Translations under genes and position numbers: made by a program
The notes under the pieces: model-generated
What the model was told of the DNA's origin: nothing
What the model saw: the letters and a program-made list of their open reading frames with translations, nothing else
Databases searched by the model: none
Part shown: positions 35,787-43,924 of the stretch, in pieces
How the letters are laid out: every line of letters starts with the position of its first letter
Position numbering within the stretch: position 1 is the stretch's first letter
NCBI GenBank assembly: GCA_900757865.1
Contig: CAAEPH010000002.1
Span: forward strand, 1-59,772
From: an uncultured Sutterella sp.
GTDB taxonomy: Bacteria; Pseudomonadota; Gammaproteobacteria; Burkholderiales; Burkholderiaceae_F
Direction: 5' to 3'
DNA: 59,772 nucleotides

Positions 35787-37859
35787 ATGTCTTCCTATTC
35801 AGAGCTATTCAAACCAATCCAGGTCGGATCTTATCGATTAAAAAACCGGTTTACGATGGGGCCAGTCACTACTGGGCTAGAGGGGGATTCTAAAGTAGAT
35901 AATGAGTGGGTAGATTTTTATCAAAAACGATGCCTGACGAAAGGACCAGGACTGTTTACCCTTCAGTATGGTGCGATCAGTGTTTCAGGAAAACGACTCA
36001 TCAACCAGCCTGTTCTTGATAACGCTTTTTACAACACAGCCTTCCGCCTCACGAGCTTTGCTCGCGCTTCGGGCACAGAAATCTTACTTCAACTTAACCA
36101 TTACGGTTTAGATGGAGCACACTTCGGAGCAGTCTCTGCAACAGGACTATTTAACCAAGAAACAAGATACTCTACCCATACAATTCCAACTATTTTGATT
36201 GATCACTTTATCAATCAATACGTCCAACAGGCCCATAATGCTATCCATAAGGGAGGGTTCACGGGGGTGGAAATTAATGCGAGTCGTCAGACTCTTCCTA
36301 ACACCTTCATTAGTCCAATTTTGAATAAACGACAGGATTACTGTGGTGGAGAAGGACGGTTTGAGTTTGTTTATCAAATTATTAAAAGAATAAGACAAAA
36401 AATCGGCCCTCAACCCATCATCAGCTTCCGACTTTGCATAATGGATTTAGTCCCATACGGTAGCAGTTGGGAAGATCTCACTACCTTTACCAAGAATTTG
36501 TCCCAGTTAGGAGTAGATCTTTTTACTTTTGACATTGGGTTATCTACACCTTCTATTCCTATTAATACTGAATTGACGCCACCTGGAGTGTGGTATCCAT
36601 TTATCGAAGAACTTGCGTCTCAGTGTGAGACCCCTTTCATGTTATCTTCGTCAGAAGGAACACTTGACGATATACATCATTCACTTCAACACTATCCCAA
36701 TGCCTTAGTTGAGTTGGACCATTCACTAGTTGCTGACTTTGAATGGGGGAATAAAGTTTTTTATGGGAAGGAAGACACTATTACACCATGCGCGCGTTGT
36801 GGTTCACATTGTTTAACGAAAAAAATGAATGGGGAAGATATTCCTTTATGTTGTGTATCCAATCCCTATGCGCTCTTTCCTTTCTCTTCTCGCGAGGTCA
36901 ATCTTCCCATATTGTCTAATCTGAAACTATTGATTATTGGTGCTGGACCCGCAGGTATGGCAGCAAGTGAATACGCTGCCCGCTTAGGTTTACAGGTCAC
37001 ACTGATAGAAGAACGTCCATTTTTAGGAGGATTACTAAAAATAGCCTCTATGGTTCCAGGCAAAGAGATATATCAGAAATTGCTAGATCAAAAAGAACAA
37101 CAACTTTTAGGATTGGGAGTTGAGGTCATTAAAGGCATTCATGCCACAACAGAATGGATTAAAAACAACTACCCCAACCATTCCGTCATTATTACTACCG
37201 GATGTCAATCTGCGATTCCTGATGTTACTGGAATTGATAGCATTAACGTTTTAACGTTTGAGGATCTGTTTTTAAAAAAAGCTCCCATAGGACATAGAGT
37301 AGCCATCTTCGGAAGCAATCGCATTGCCTTTAATACAGCACGTTATGTAGTGAACACAGAAGCATTAACTCCGAATGAATGGCTAAAAGCATGGGGGATC
37401 GGAGACCCAAAAATACACCAAGCTGGCTGTCAAGGCGTCATCCCCTCAATAGATATCTCTGACCGAATCACTTATTTAGTGACCCCCCTCGAACTCAGAC
37501 AGCTTCGTGATTACACCAGAGTGAATGATTTACAACCAGACCTTCAGTGGCTTCAAATGAATGGACTTCAAACAGTGGTAGAAGCTACTGTGGAAAGCAT
37601 TGACACTTCCTTTATACGCATCAAATACGCTGGTGACACCCCTTCCGCTATTTATACCGTCGACCATGTGGTGATAGCAGATGAACTTGAACCTAGAGAT
37701 GAGCTACTTGAGGACATTGCACACCAAAACATTATTTATGCCGTAGCTGGAAGTATGACCGATCCTCAAAGTCTTTTTGGGGGGGCTGTCAATATGCAAA
37801 GCGGAATAAAAGCTGTCAAACAAGTTATTGATAAATATAGAAACCGAGTACGCAACTAA
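35787..37859 (+). CDS. FadH-like NADH:flavin oxidoreductase, catalytic residues altered
   Basis: The 690-aa protein has the architecture of 2,4-dienoyl-CoA reductase: an FMN TIM barrel (residues 1-330), a [4Fe-4S] Cys set (335, 338, 342 and 355/356 in PCARCGSHC...LCCVSNP), then FAD- and NAD(P)-binding domains (LLIIGAGPAGMAASEYAARLG near 380). By manual alignment with E. coli FadH, the catalytic Tyr of EGYLIN is replaced (Thr169 in SRQTLPN) and the catalytic His of WHEARIP is Ser253 (in LSTPSIP). The second dinucleotide motif reads GSNRIAFN instead of GxGGIGFD. ATG at 35787 follows GGTGAG; an earlier TTG was rejected. I infer a divergent or redirected function. Confidence 0.85.
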   Translation: MSSYSELFKPIQVGSYRLKNRFTMGPVTTGLEGDSKVDNEWVDFYQKRCLTKGPGLFTLQYGAISVSGKRLINQPVLDNAFYNTAFRLTSFARASGTEILLQLNHYGLDGAHFGAVSATGLFNQETRYSTHTIPTILIDHFINQYVQQAHNAIHKGGFTGVEINASRQTLPNTFISPILNKRQDYCGGEGRFEFVYQIIKRIRQKIGPQPIISFRLCIMDLVPYGSSWEDLTTFTKNLSQLGVDLFTFDIGLSTPSIPINTELTPPGVWYPFIEELASQCETPFMLSSSEGTLDDIHHSLQHYPNALVELDHSLVADFEWGNKVFYGKEDTITPCARCGSHCLTKKMNGEDIPLCCVSNPYALFPFSSREVNLPILSNLKLLIIGAGPAGMAASEYAARLGLQVTLIEERPFLGGLLKIASMVPGKEIYQKLLDQKEQQLLGLGVEVIKGIHATTEWIKNNYPNHSVIITTGCQSAIPDVTGIDSINVLTFEDLFLKKAPIGHRVAIFGSNRIAFNTARYVVNTEALTPNEWLKAWGIGDPKIHQAGCQGVIPSIDISDRITYLVTPLELRQLRDYTRVNDLQPDLQWLQMNGLQTVVEATVESIDTSFIRIKYAGDTPSAIYTVDHVVIADELEPRDELLEDIAHQNIIYAVAGSMTDPQSLFGGAVNMQSGIKAVKQVIDKYRNRVRN

Positions 37860-38241
37860 CATGTAACACCCGAATAACTCACAGACTTATCCACAATCTT
37901 TCAATTGAGCGTTTTCCTGTATTCTTCTTCTTTTTTTATCTCCCACGAAAGATAAGTTGTGAAAACTATATAAAGAACTCTTTTTCTTTTTATATATAGT
38001 ATGTAGTAGCAGTAGGTAAGTACTAAAGTTGTGGATAACTAGGAATACCATTGTAAAATGTAAGCACTCTATTGTGGATAACATTGTGGGTAGTTAACGG
38101 AAAGGGTTGTGCATATTTAAAAACAAGATGTGAACAAAAATGAGCAGAAAACCACAACAAAAAAGTTATCCACAAAACGAAACATACTAAACCTCCAATA
38201 TCCACAAAACTTTCCACTAATATATATACAAAATTGTTTAT
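37860..38241. other. Probable chromosomal origin, oriC
   Basis: The 382-nt gap has no gene. It carries four perfect DnaA boxes: TTATCCACA at 37887-37895 and 38166-38174, and TGTGGATAA at 38030-38038 and 38073-38081. Single-mismatch sites are at 38108-38116 and 38198-38206. A T-rich and TATATATA-containing stretch (37920-38000) could be the unwinding element. Left and right of it the strand composition changes sign. I infer that this is oriC although dnaA is about 7 kb away. Confidence 0.75.
38004..38038 (-). promoter_or_regulatory. DnaA-trio-like run beside a DnaA box
   Basis: Read on the minus strand, a perfect box (38038-38030) is followed 14 bases later by CTA-CTG-CTA-CTA (38015-38004) and then AT-rich DNA. 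That is the order of the bacterial basal unwinding system (box, spacer, trios, AT-rich). This is a pattern match, not a demonstrated element. Confidence 0.45.
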
Positions 38242-38970
38242 ATGCAAAGCTTTATACGACCATGGCTATCACCTAAGCTGACGACATCAATGTTAAATGT
38301 GATGAAAGGGTTAGGGCATCGTACTTTGTACTCTAGAGGAGATGTCATCTATGAGTCTCCGAGCCTTTTCGAGAAATTGATGTTTATCCGAAATGGGGTT
38401 GTAGCGAAAGCTTTGTTAGATCCAATCCGAGAAGAACCTTTATTGCTATCGTTGGGGAGTAGTGGAGCGTTATGTGGTAGTTACGAAAATTTATATCTTC
38501 GAGATAGGTTACCAAGGCGCCATTATTGCTTGACCTCTGTTGAAATATTAGTCGTCAACCAAGAGTTGCTATTAAAAATTGCAGACCAAACACCAGAGTG
38601 GCATCAGGAGTTAAGTCGCTATTCTGCTACCTGTGCCTTATGTGATAGATTAGGGATGCTGCTAAACAGGGTAGGCCAAGTGAATCAGCGCTTAGGCGCC
38701 TTGATGCTTTTACTACATGAGGACCAACATCCCGATTGGATAAAGCAACTACACACCTCAGGTATTGAGTGGTTACCGATTACGTTGTATCCAGGTTTAG
38801 CGACCATTAGTATGCTCCTAGAATCTAATATTGAGGTTTTGCAGGATACTATTCGTGGTTGGTGGAACAATAATGATTTAAAGTATCGAAATCATCAGTA
38901 TTGGTTTAGAAGATCGACCTTTATTGAGTACTGGATTTGGATACAAGAAATGATTAGTAAAAATTCTTAA
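38242..38970 (+). CDS. Crp/Fnr-like transcription regulator, divergent
   Basis: The 242-aa protein has an N-terminal cNMP-binding-like fold (TLYSRGDVIYES...LMFIRNGVVAKAL, residues about 28-62). A C-terminal region is compatible with a Crp-type HTH (YPGLATISMLLESNIEVLQDTIRGWW, near residues 177-202). The usual cyclic-nucleotide-binding Arg/Glu set and Fnr cysteines at the N-terminus were not seen. The effector is unknown and the recognition helix is atypical. Its ATG lies directly at the edge of the putative origin and lacks a good ribosome binding site. Confidence 0.75.
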   Translation: MQSFIRPWLSPKLTTSMLNVMKGLGHRTLYSRGDVIYESPSLFEKLMFIRNGVVAKALLDPIREEPLLLSLGSSGALCGSYENLYLRDRLPRRHYCLTSVEILVVNQELLLKIADQTPEWHQELSRYSATCALCDRLGMLLNRVGQVNQRLGALMLLLHEDQHPDWIKQLHTSGIEWLPITLYPGLATISMLLESNIEVLQDTIRGWWNNNDLKYRNHQYWFRRSTFIEYWIWIQEMISKNS

Positions 38971-38996
38971 AGGAAGATAGCTTTGGAGAGGGAATT

Positions 38997-39653
38997 ATGA
39001 AAAGACACCAACAGGCATTTGTATTTTTACTAAGTTCATCTATTCTGATGGGGTTGAGTGGATGCGTACCGTTGTTGTTTGGTGGAGCCGCAGTTACTAC
39101 CGCGACCGTAGCAACAGATCGTCGTTCTACTGGTGCGATTGTGAATGATGAGGTCTTGGAAAAACGTGTGTATCTAGAAGTCACTCAAGGAATCAAAACC
39201 CAGGACTATCATCTCACAGTAACAAGCTACGATGGCAAGGTGTTACTCACAGGGGAGGTGGCCAGTGTAGCTATCAAAGAAAAGGCAGGAATGTTAGCTA
39301 GAAATAGCTTGGATGTAAGTTCCGTTGTTAATGAGTTAGCTGTGCGTCCTGTCACTACAGCAACAGAGCGATTATCTGACTCCTATTTGGCTACGAAAGT
39401 GCGAACACAAATAGTCGGTACTAAACAGATATCGTTAAACCAGATGAAAGTCACTGTTGATCGAGGTATTGTCTATTTAATGGGGATTGTGACTCCCGAT
39501 GAAGCGGCACGCACTAAGAAATTGGTCGCAAATATTGATGGAGTTAAAGAGGTTGTTGCACTATTCAATGTTGAAACAGTTGAAATGGTAAAGCAACGAA
39601 TGAAAACGCTTAATCAGCAACCTCACTCTAACGAAGAGAGATTCGATAAATAG
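38997..39653 (+). CDS. Two-BON-domain lipoprotein (DolP/YraP family)
   Basis: DolP-type proteins sit at the inner face of the outer membrane and support envelope integrity. The 218-aa protein has a lipoprotein signal with lipobox LSGC at residues about 20-23. Two BON domains follow (about 56-122 and 128-196, each with a VLLTGEV or VYLMGIV core strand). The C-terminus is short and polar. It follows the Crp-like gene by 26 nt, with a terminator afterwards. Confidence 0.9.
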   Translation: MKRHQQAFVFLLSSSILMGLSGCVPLLFGGAAVTTATVATDRRSTGAIVNDEVLEKRVYLEVTQGIKTQDYHLTVTSYDGKVLLTGEVASVAIKEKAGMLARNSLDVSSVVNELAVRPVTTATERLSDSYLATKVRTQIVGTKQISLNQMKVTVDRGIVYLMGIVTPDEAARTKKLVANIDGVKEVVALFNVETVEMVKQRMKTLNQQPHSNEERFDK

Positions 39654-39670
39654 ATAGGGAAAAAGGGGAA

Positions 39671-39711
39671 AAGGGGAAAAGATTATTTTGGATCGATTTC
39701 CCCTTTTTTGA
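39671..39711. terminator. Bidirectional terminator between the BON and menA genes
   Basis: Stem AAGGGGAAA (39671-39679) pairs with TTTCCCCTT (39697-39705) and ends in a T run on the plus strand. It lies between two convergent genes and the flanking A-rich left side would serve the minus strand. Two AAAAGGGG copies to its left offer an alternative pairing. Confidence 0.75.
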
Positions 39712-39712
39712 T

Positions 39713-40621
39713 TTAAGCAAGAAGCGAGAGTCCTATACCTAGTGTAAAGAGTAAGGCGTAGAGAAGGCCATTTTTGACACAACTGAACATGACTTTGTTT
39801 AAATCGATGCCTGATAGTGTGTTAAATCCTTTAAAGATCTTTGGTAAAAACAGCACGAGAAGCACGGGGAGTGACAAAAAAGGTGCCTGTAGATTCCAAG
39901 CCAGGTAGAGTGAAATGATTAAAGGGGTTAACATAACTCCTTTAAAAAGGATAGTAAATACAGGCTTAGATGCCACAACAGCGAGAGTTTTCCTGTGAAT
40001 ACTTGCATCGTGCTCTCGATCTCTCCAGTTATTCACAGCGAGAACAGACGTGGCGTTGCACCCAATGGCGATGCCGAGTAGAAGGCTATTGAAAGTCAGA
40101 ATGTGGGCTTGTAGATAATAAGTTCCACAAACAGCAATTAAACCAAAGAACAAAAGTACAGTGATCTCTCCCCAAGGTGTATACGCTATAGGATAGGGAC
40201 CTCCCATATAGCAGTAAGCAGCAATAGCCGATAAAAGACCAATAAGAAAAAAGACAGGCCCACCAATCCACATAAGATATAAAGTATCAATTCCACAAAG
40301 TAGGCATGTGAAGATAATGGCGTTTTGAGCTTCTGGTATGGATATCCACCCATTCGTGGTTGCTCTTGGAAGTCCTTTTCTATTTCCTTTTTCTGCCTTT
40401 CTCTTGGTATAGCCTAAATCATTCTCCATATTCGTCAAAATTTGCATCAACAAGGCTAGTGCCAATGTTGCAAGGGCTGTGGTTATATCAAATGTTTTTC
40501 TCTCCAGATAAACCAAAGCGGAAGCAGCTATCACTGGGGCAATAGCCACTCCCCAAGTTTTAGGACGAATGAAAGAGAGCCAGGCATTTAGGAGACCTGG
40601 ATAAGGTTGCTGAGAATCCAT
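39713..40621 (-). CDS. menA: UbiA-superfamily prenyltransferase, MenA-like
   Basis: MenA attaches the polyprenyl tail to 1,4-dihydroxy-2-naphthoate in menaquinone synthesis. The 302-aa protein has about eight membrane segments. The second Asp motif VNNWRDREHD resembles MenA proteins well. The first motif, NMENDLGYTKRKAEKG, aligns with E. coli MenA's NLANDYGDAVKGSDKP: the ND pair is kept, but two later Asp positions are Tyr and Glu. Placement as MenA, rather than another UbiA member, is from these motifs. It is the distal gene of a possible ybeD-menA pair 6 nt apart. Confidence 0.75.
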   Translation of the reverse strand: MDSQQPYPGLLNAWLSFIRPKTWGVAIAPVIAASALVYLERKTFDITTALATLALALLMQILTNMENDLGYTKRKAEKGNRKGLPRATTNGWISIPEAQNAIIFTCLLCGIDTLYLMWIGGPVFFLIGLLSAIAAYCYMGGPYPIAYTPWGEITVLLFFGLIAVCGTYYLQAHILTFNSLLLGIAIGCNATSVLAVNNWRDREHDASIHRKTLAVVASKPVFTILFKGVMLTPLIISLYLAWNLQAPFLSLPVLLVLFLPKIFKGFNTLSGIDLNKVMFSCVKNGLLYALLFTLGIGLSLLA

Positions 40622-40627
40622 AATGCG

Positions 40628-40903
40628 TTAGAGAGCAAATTTAACGCGTTTATTCGATGTTAATTCTCTATAAAACGCATCAAGTTGTTCTTTAGATGTG
40701 GCATTGACGACAATGTTGATGGAAATGTATTTATCGGATTTAGAAAGCTTGGTTTGAGTTTTAGTGCTATCAAAATCGGGAAAATGTTTTTTGGCAATTG
40801 TTTCGACAAGTTCTCGAAAGTCCGTTTCGTTTAATCCCATGGCTAAAATAGGGAATTCCATAGGGAACTTCATGACTTCGTCTTTGTTGGCAGAAGTATT
40901 CAT
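40628..40903 (-). CDS. YbeD family (DUF493) protein
   Basis: This 91-aa small protein has the DUF493 core, FPMEFPILAMGLNETDFRELVETIAKKHFPDF, and the SKSDKYISINIVVNATSKEQLDAFYREL ferredoxin-like fold region. It is commonly found near lipoate or biotin ligase genes and may be regulatory, though its function is not established. It is divergent from birA, separated by 64 nt. Confidence 0.88.
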   Translation of the reverse strand: MNTSANKDEVMKFPMEFPILAMGLNETDFRELVETIAKKHFPDFDSTKTQTKLSKSDKYISINIVVNATSKEQLDAFYRELTSNKRVKFAL

Positions 40904-40967
40904 ATGAGTTAATCTCTATAAAAGGTTATGATCTGATAGGTATTTTAGCTGTTTCAGTAGGATCGAT

Positions 40968-41756
40968 ATGCATTTCAGTCTTGAGGATTACCCATTTAAA
41001 CTTAGTGAAGGCCTAATAGAGAAACTGAATGCTAGAAATATCGAGGGGCGTATTGTAGAAATCACCGGATCAACGAATACTGATTGTAAGAGTTGGATTC
41101 GAGAACAAGATCGTATTTCGAAGCCATTCTTACTCATAGCCAATCATCAAACAGCAGCTCGTGGCACTCAAGGAAGGCAATGGTTTCCTGTTTTGGAACA
41201 ACTAACGTTTAGTGTTATTTTGCCACCAGGATATTGGGATGAGTTGATTACGTTAAAAGTCGGTATATCGACAGCGAAGTTTCTTTCCCAATTTGCTCAT
41301 TTAGCCGTTCGTGTGAAATGGCCTAATGATATTTGGGTGAATGGGGGTAAATGTGGTGGCATTTTATGTGAAACCGCTTGTGATCGACTAGGGCGACAAT
41401 CTTTAGTTATTGGAATTGGTTTAAATTTAGTGCTAGGAGAATCCCAGATAACAACGGATCGCTGGAAACCAAGTGCCCTTTATTCGTCTAGACAAGACCT
41501 TGTGACTATATCGAAAGACGATTTATTGTTAGGGTTAATTGATGCTTTGTTTGAAGTACTCAACTTCTCGAACGAACAACTAGTGAAATACTGGCAACTG
41601 TACGATGCTTTTTATCAAGTCCCGATACAACTGGAAACGCCAGAAGGTTACATAGATGGACGTGAAGAGGGAATTAATGCTACAGGGCACCTGCAAGTAG
41701 TTACCTCTGATGGTCTTAAAGAGGTTGTTTCAGGGCGCATTATGAAGTCATTATGA
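40968..41756 (+). CDS. birA: Biotin--[acetyl-CoA-carboxylase] ligase
   Basis: BirA activates biotin with ATP and attaches it to biotin carboxyl carrier protein. The 262-aa protein lacks the N-terminal HTH of E. coli BirA, so it is a ligase only. Catalytic signatures are NHQTAARGTQGRQW (near residue 60) and VKWPNDIWVNGGKCGGILCE. GTAGGA precedes the ATG. It overlaps coaX by 4 nt. Confidence 0.93.
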   Translation: MHFSLEDYPFKLSEGLIEKLNARNIEGRIVEITGSTNTDCKSWIREQDRISKPFLLIANHQTAARGTQGRQWFPVLEQLTFSVILPPGYWDELITLKVGISTAKFLSQFAHLAVRVKWPNDIWVNGGKCGGILCETACDRLGRQSLVIGIGLNLVLGESQITTDRWKPSALYSSRQDLVTISKDDLLLGLIDALFEVLNFSNEQLVKYWQLYDAFYQVPIQLETPEGYIDGREEGINATGHLQVVTSDGLKEVVSGRIMKSL

Positions 41757-42535
41757 AAAGAAAGATTCTATTAATTGATGTAGGTAATACGGCTTTAAAG
41801 TGGGCAACGCTTGAGGATCCGGATCATCCCAATACGATAATCCATAACGGTCGTGGAGATTTTAAAACTGAGCTTTATGAGCGATGGAAAAAAATAGGGA
41901 TCACTCATGTCTTTGGATGTACGGTAGCTGCCCCAGAGATTGCTTTTTCCTTGACAAAATTTTTTAATAAAGAACATATTGTGTGGGATTGGGTTCATTC
42001 AAGCCCTAGTTTTCAAGGTTTGGGCTATGAACTCTTTAATGGTTATAAAGATCCTCGCACTTTAGGTGCAGATCGATGGTACGCAGCTATTGGGGCTCTG
42101 GAAAATTTAAGGGAGACCTCACTTCTTGTGGTACATATGGGAACAGCGACGACTTGCGATTCCATATGTTTAGAGCGTGACGGATATTATTTTCGTGGAG
42201 GACGAATCGTTCCTGGCCCAGCCCTAATGCTTCAGAGCTTAACGTCATCGATTTCATCTCTAAAAATGGGAGCGTTAGGAGATTATCAAACTTTTCCTCA
42301 GTTAACCGACTCTGCTATTGCGACAGGAATTGTGGATGCTCAGGTTGGCTTAGTGATACGTTCCCTAGAATATATGCGACAAACAGGCTTTTCTGTCCAA
42401 GTTATGTTAGCGGGGGGAGCTGCTCAATGGATTGCTCCATATGTGATGGAGGTGATTCCAGATGTTAGGGTTATGCATAATTTGGTATTAAGTGGGTTAG
42501 CTGCTAAGGCAAGAATCTCGTTAGGAGTGGAGTAA
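41753..42535 (+). CDS. coaX: Type III pantothenate kinase
   Basis: CoaX phosphorylates pantothenate in the first step of CoA synthesis; in Bordetella the orthologue is called Baf. The 260-aa ASKHA-fold protein has IDVGNTALKWA at the N-terminus, GADRWYAAIGA near residue 103 and HMGTATTCD. Its start overlaps the birA stop (ATGA), and its stop overlaps the next start (TAATG), so translation is coupled. Confidence 0.95.
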   Translation: MKRKILLIDVGNTALKWATLEDPDHPNTIIHNGRGDFKTELYERWKKIGITHVFGCTVAAPEIAFSLTKFFNKEHIVWDWVHSSPSFQGLGYELFNGYKDPRTLGADRWYAAIGALENLRETSLLVVHMGTATTCDSICLERDGYYFRGGRIVPGPALMLQSLTSSISSLKMGALGDYQTFPQLTDSAIATGIVDAQVGLVIRSLEYMRQTGFSVQVMLAGGAAQWIAPYVMEVIPDVRVMHNLVLSGLAAKARISLGVE

Positions 42536-43275
42536 TGGGGAAGTGGATTGATGGTTTGTTGTTACTTGTGGCGTTCATGGTATGGGGGTGGCTGTATTGG
42601 GTAGATGCCCAAGGCTTTACGAAGATAGAGAAGATTCCAGAAGAAGTGGAGTCAGTGATAGCGGGGGTGTCTCCTACCTCTGTGATTGAGTCGTCGTTAG
42701 TACCGCAAGTTTTGAACTCTACCCTGCAAGGAGATTCCTCTCACTCGATTCCTTCTGTAGGTGAGGGCACTATGCATTTTTTGCCAGAGCTAGAGATCAC
42801 AAAGGAAAAGCAACCGAGTCAAGCTTGCTCTCTTTATGGCCCTGTGGAAGAAAAGGATTTACAAGGTCTTCATAAATCGATGGAGGCTTTTCATATGAGG
42901 TCAAAATTTTTATTACAGCCTACCGATCATGAAGAGCGATTAACGTTATTGGCAGGCCCCCACCAGGGGGAGAAATTAGAGCAGATAAGGAAAATACTAT
43001 CTGACAATAATCTTGCCTACACCGAAGAGGAAAAAGCTGGCGGTGTTGTGTTCGTCTTAGGAAGATTTAAAGACGTTGCTACAGCGCAGATTTCTTTAAA
43101 CAATATCAACCGTCGATTATCTGGTTATCTCACTGTGACGCTAGAAAGACAAGAATTATCTCACCCTGGTATGGTCAATTTAGTTTTTGTAAATTTATCA
43201 CCTGAAGAGTTTGAAGTATTAAACCGATGGGTTCAACACCGCCGTCAACAGCCTCTAAAAGGATGCCCATATTAA
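42535..43275 (+). CDS. SPOR-domain membrane protein
   Basis: The 246-aa protein has a single N-terminal membrane segment (WIDGLLLLVAFMVWGWLYWV), a linker rich in Ser, Val and Glu, and a C-terminal region (about residues 140-225) that fits a SPOR peptidoglycan-binding fold (LLAGPHQGEKLEQIRKIL...VFVLGRFKDVATAQ). Such proteins often localise to the septum. It is the third gene of a birA-coaX-SPOR operon, and it ends convergently with the HIT gene, overlapping by 4 nt. Confidence 0.8.
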   Translation: MGKWIDGLLLLVAFMVWGWLYWVDAQGFTKIEKIPEEVESVIAGVSPTSVIESSLVPQVLNSTLQGDSSHSIPSVGEGTMHFLPELEITKEKQPSQACSLYGPVEEKDLQGLHKSMEAFHMRSKFLLQPTDHEERLTLLAGPHQGEKLEQIRKILSDNNLAYTEEEKAGGVVFVLGRFKDVATAQISLNNINRRLSGYLTVTLERQELSHPGMVNLVFVNLSPEEFEVLNRWVQHRRQQPLKGCPY

Positions 43276-43703
43276 TCTGACAGTGTTTTATTTAGACGAT
43301 CAGGAAGCACTTTTAGAAGTTGATCAGTTAATTTTTTTCTCTCTTGTGTTTGGGACGAAAAATTATCTCTTTGTCGCATGCCAAAGGGTGACTCTGGAAA
43401 GTAACGATCGTCACTCCATCTCGCCGTGATATGCCAATGGACATGCGGTACCATATTCCCAAATTGTGCTAGGTTGATTTTTTGTGGATGGCATATTTCA
43501 CGGATACTTCCCTCAAGTACTTCGAGAAGTTTCCACATTTGCGCTCGATCAGCTAAAGGGAGATCTGTAATTTCTGCAACATGTAGCTTGGTAATTAAAC
43601 GTAGGTAACAGGGAAAGTCCTCATTGGAAATATCGATGAGTGAGAAGTTATCGTTTTGCCAAATAAGGTGCTCTTTATCTAAGGTGCACAGAGGGCATTG
43701 CAT
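43272..43703 (-). CDS. HIT family protein
   Basis: The 143-aa HIT hydrolase has the histidine triad MVPHVHWHITARW at residues about 85-97 and an N-terminal CPLC zinc pair. HIT proteins act on nucleotide phosphoramidates or dinucleotides; the substrate here is not known. It is the last gene of an apparent M20 peptidase, small protein, HIT operon. Confidence 0.9.
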   Translation of the reverse strand: MQCPLCTLDKEHLIWQNDNFSLIDISNEDFPCYLRLITKLHVAEITDLPLADRAQMWKLLEVLEGSIREICHPQKINLAQFGNMVPHVHWHITARWSDDRYFPESPFGMRQRDNFSSQTQERKKLTDQLLKVLPDRLNKTLSD

Positions 43704-43705
43704 TA

Positions 43706-43921
43706 TTAATCCTCCAAAGAAATATAGCCGTTATCGGATTCAACGATGTTATAGTCCCACTTTTTATTACCTTTCATATCCTCTAGCCAAGCTGCTATAG
43801 GGAGTCCTAAATCATCGAGCATGTAATTGATATATTGCTCTGCTTCCAGTGGTGTGGCAAAGTTATCCCATTGACCTCCACTCCACTGCACAATTACTTG
43901 AGTTACACAATCTCTTCTCAT
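43706..43921 (-). CDS. Small conserved-looking protein, unknown function
   Basis: The 71-aa acidic protein is rich in Trp (four residues) and is compact (VTQVIVQWSGGQWDNF...WDYNIVESDNGYISLED). I do not recognise a family. Gene spacing supports it: 2-3 nt separate it from both neighbours on the same strand, so it is embedded in the operon. No membrane segment is present. Confidence 0.7.
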   Translation of the reverse strand: MRRDCVTQVIVQWSGGQWDNFATPLEAEQYINYMLDDLGLPIAAWLEDMKGNKKWDYNIVESDNGYISLED

Positions 43922-43924
43922 TTT

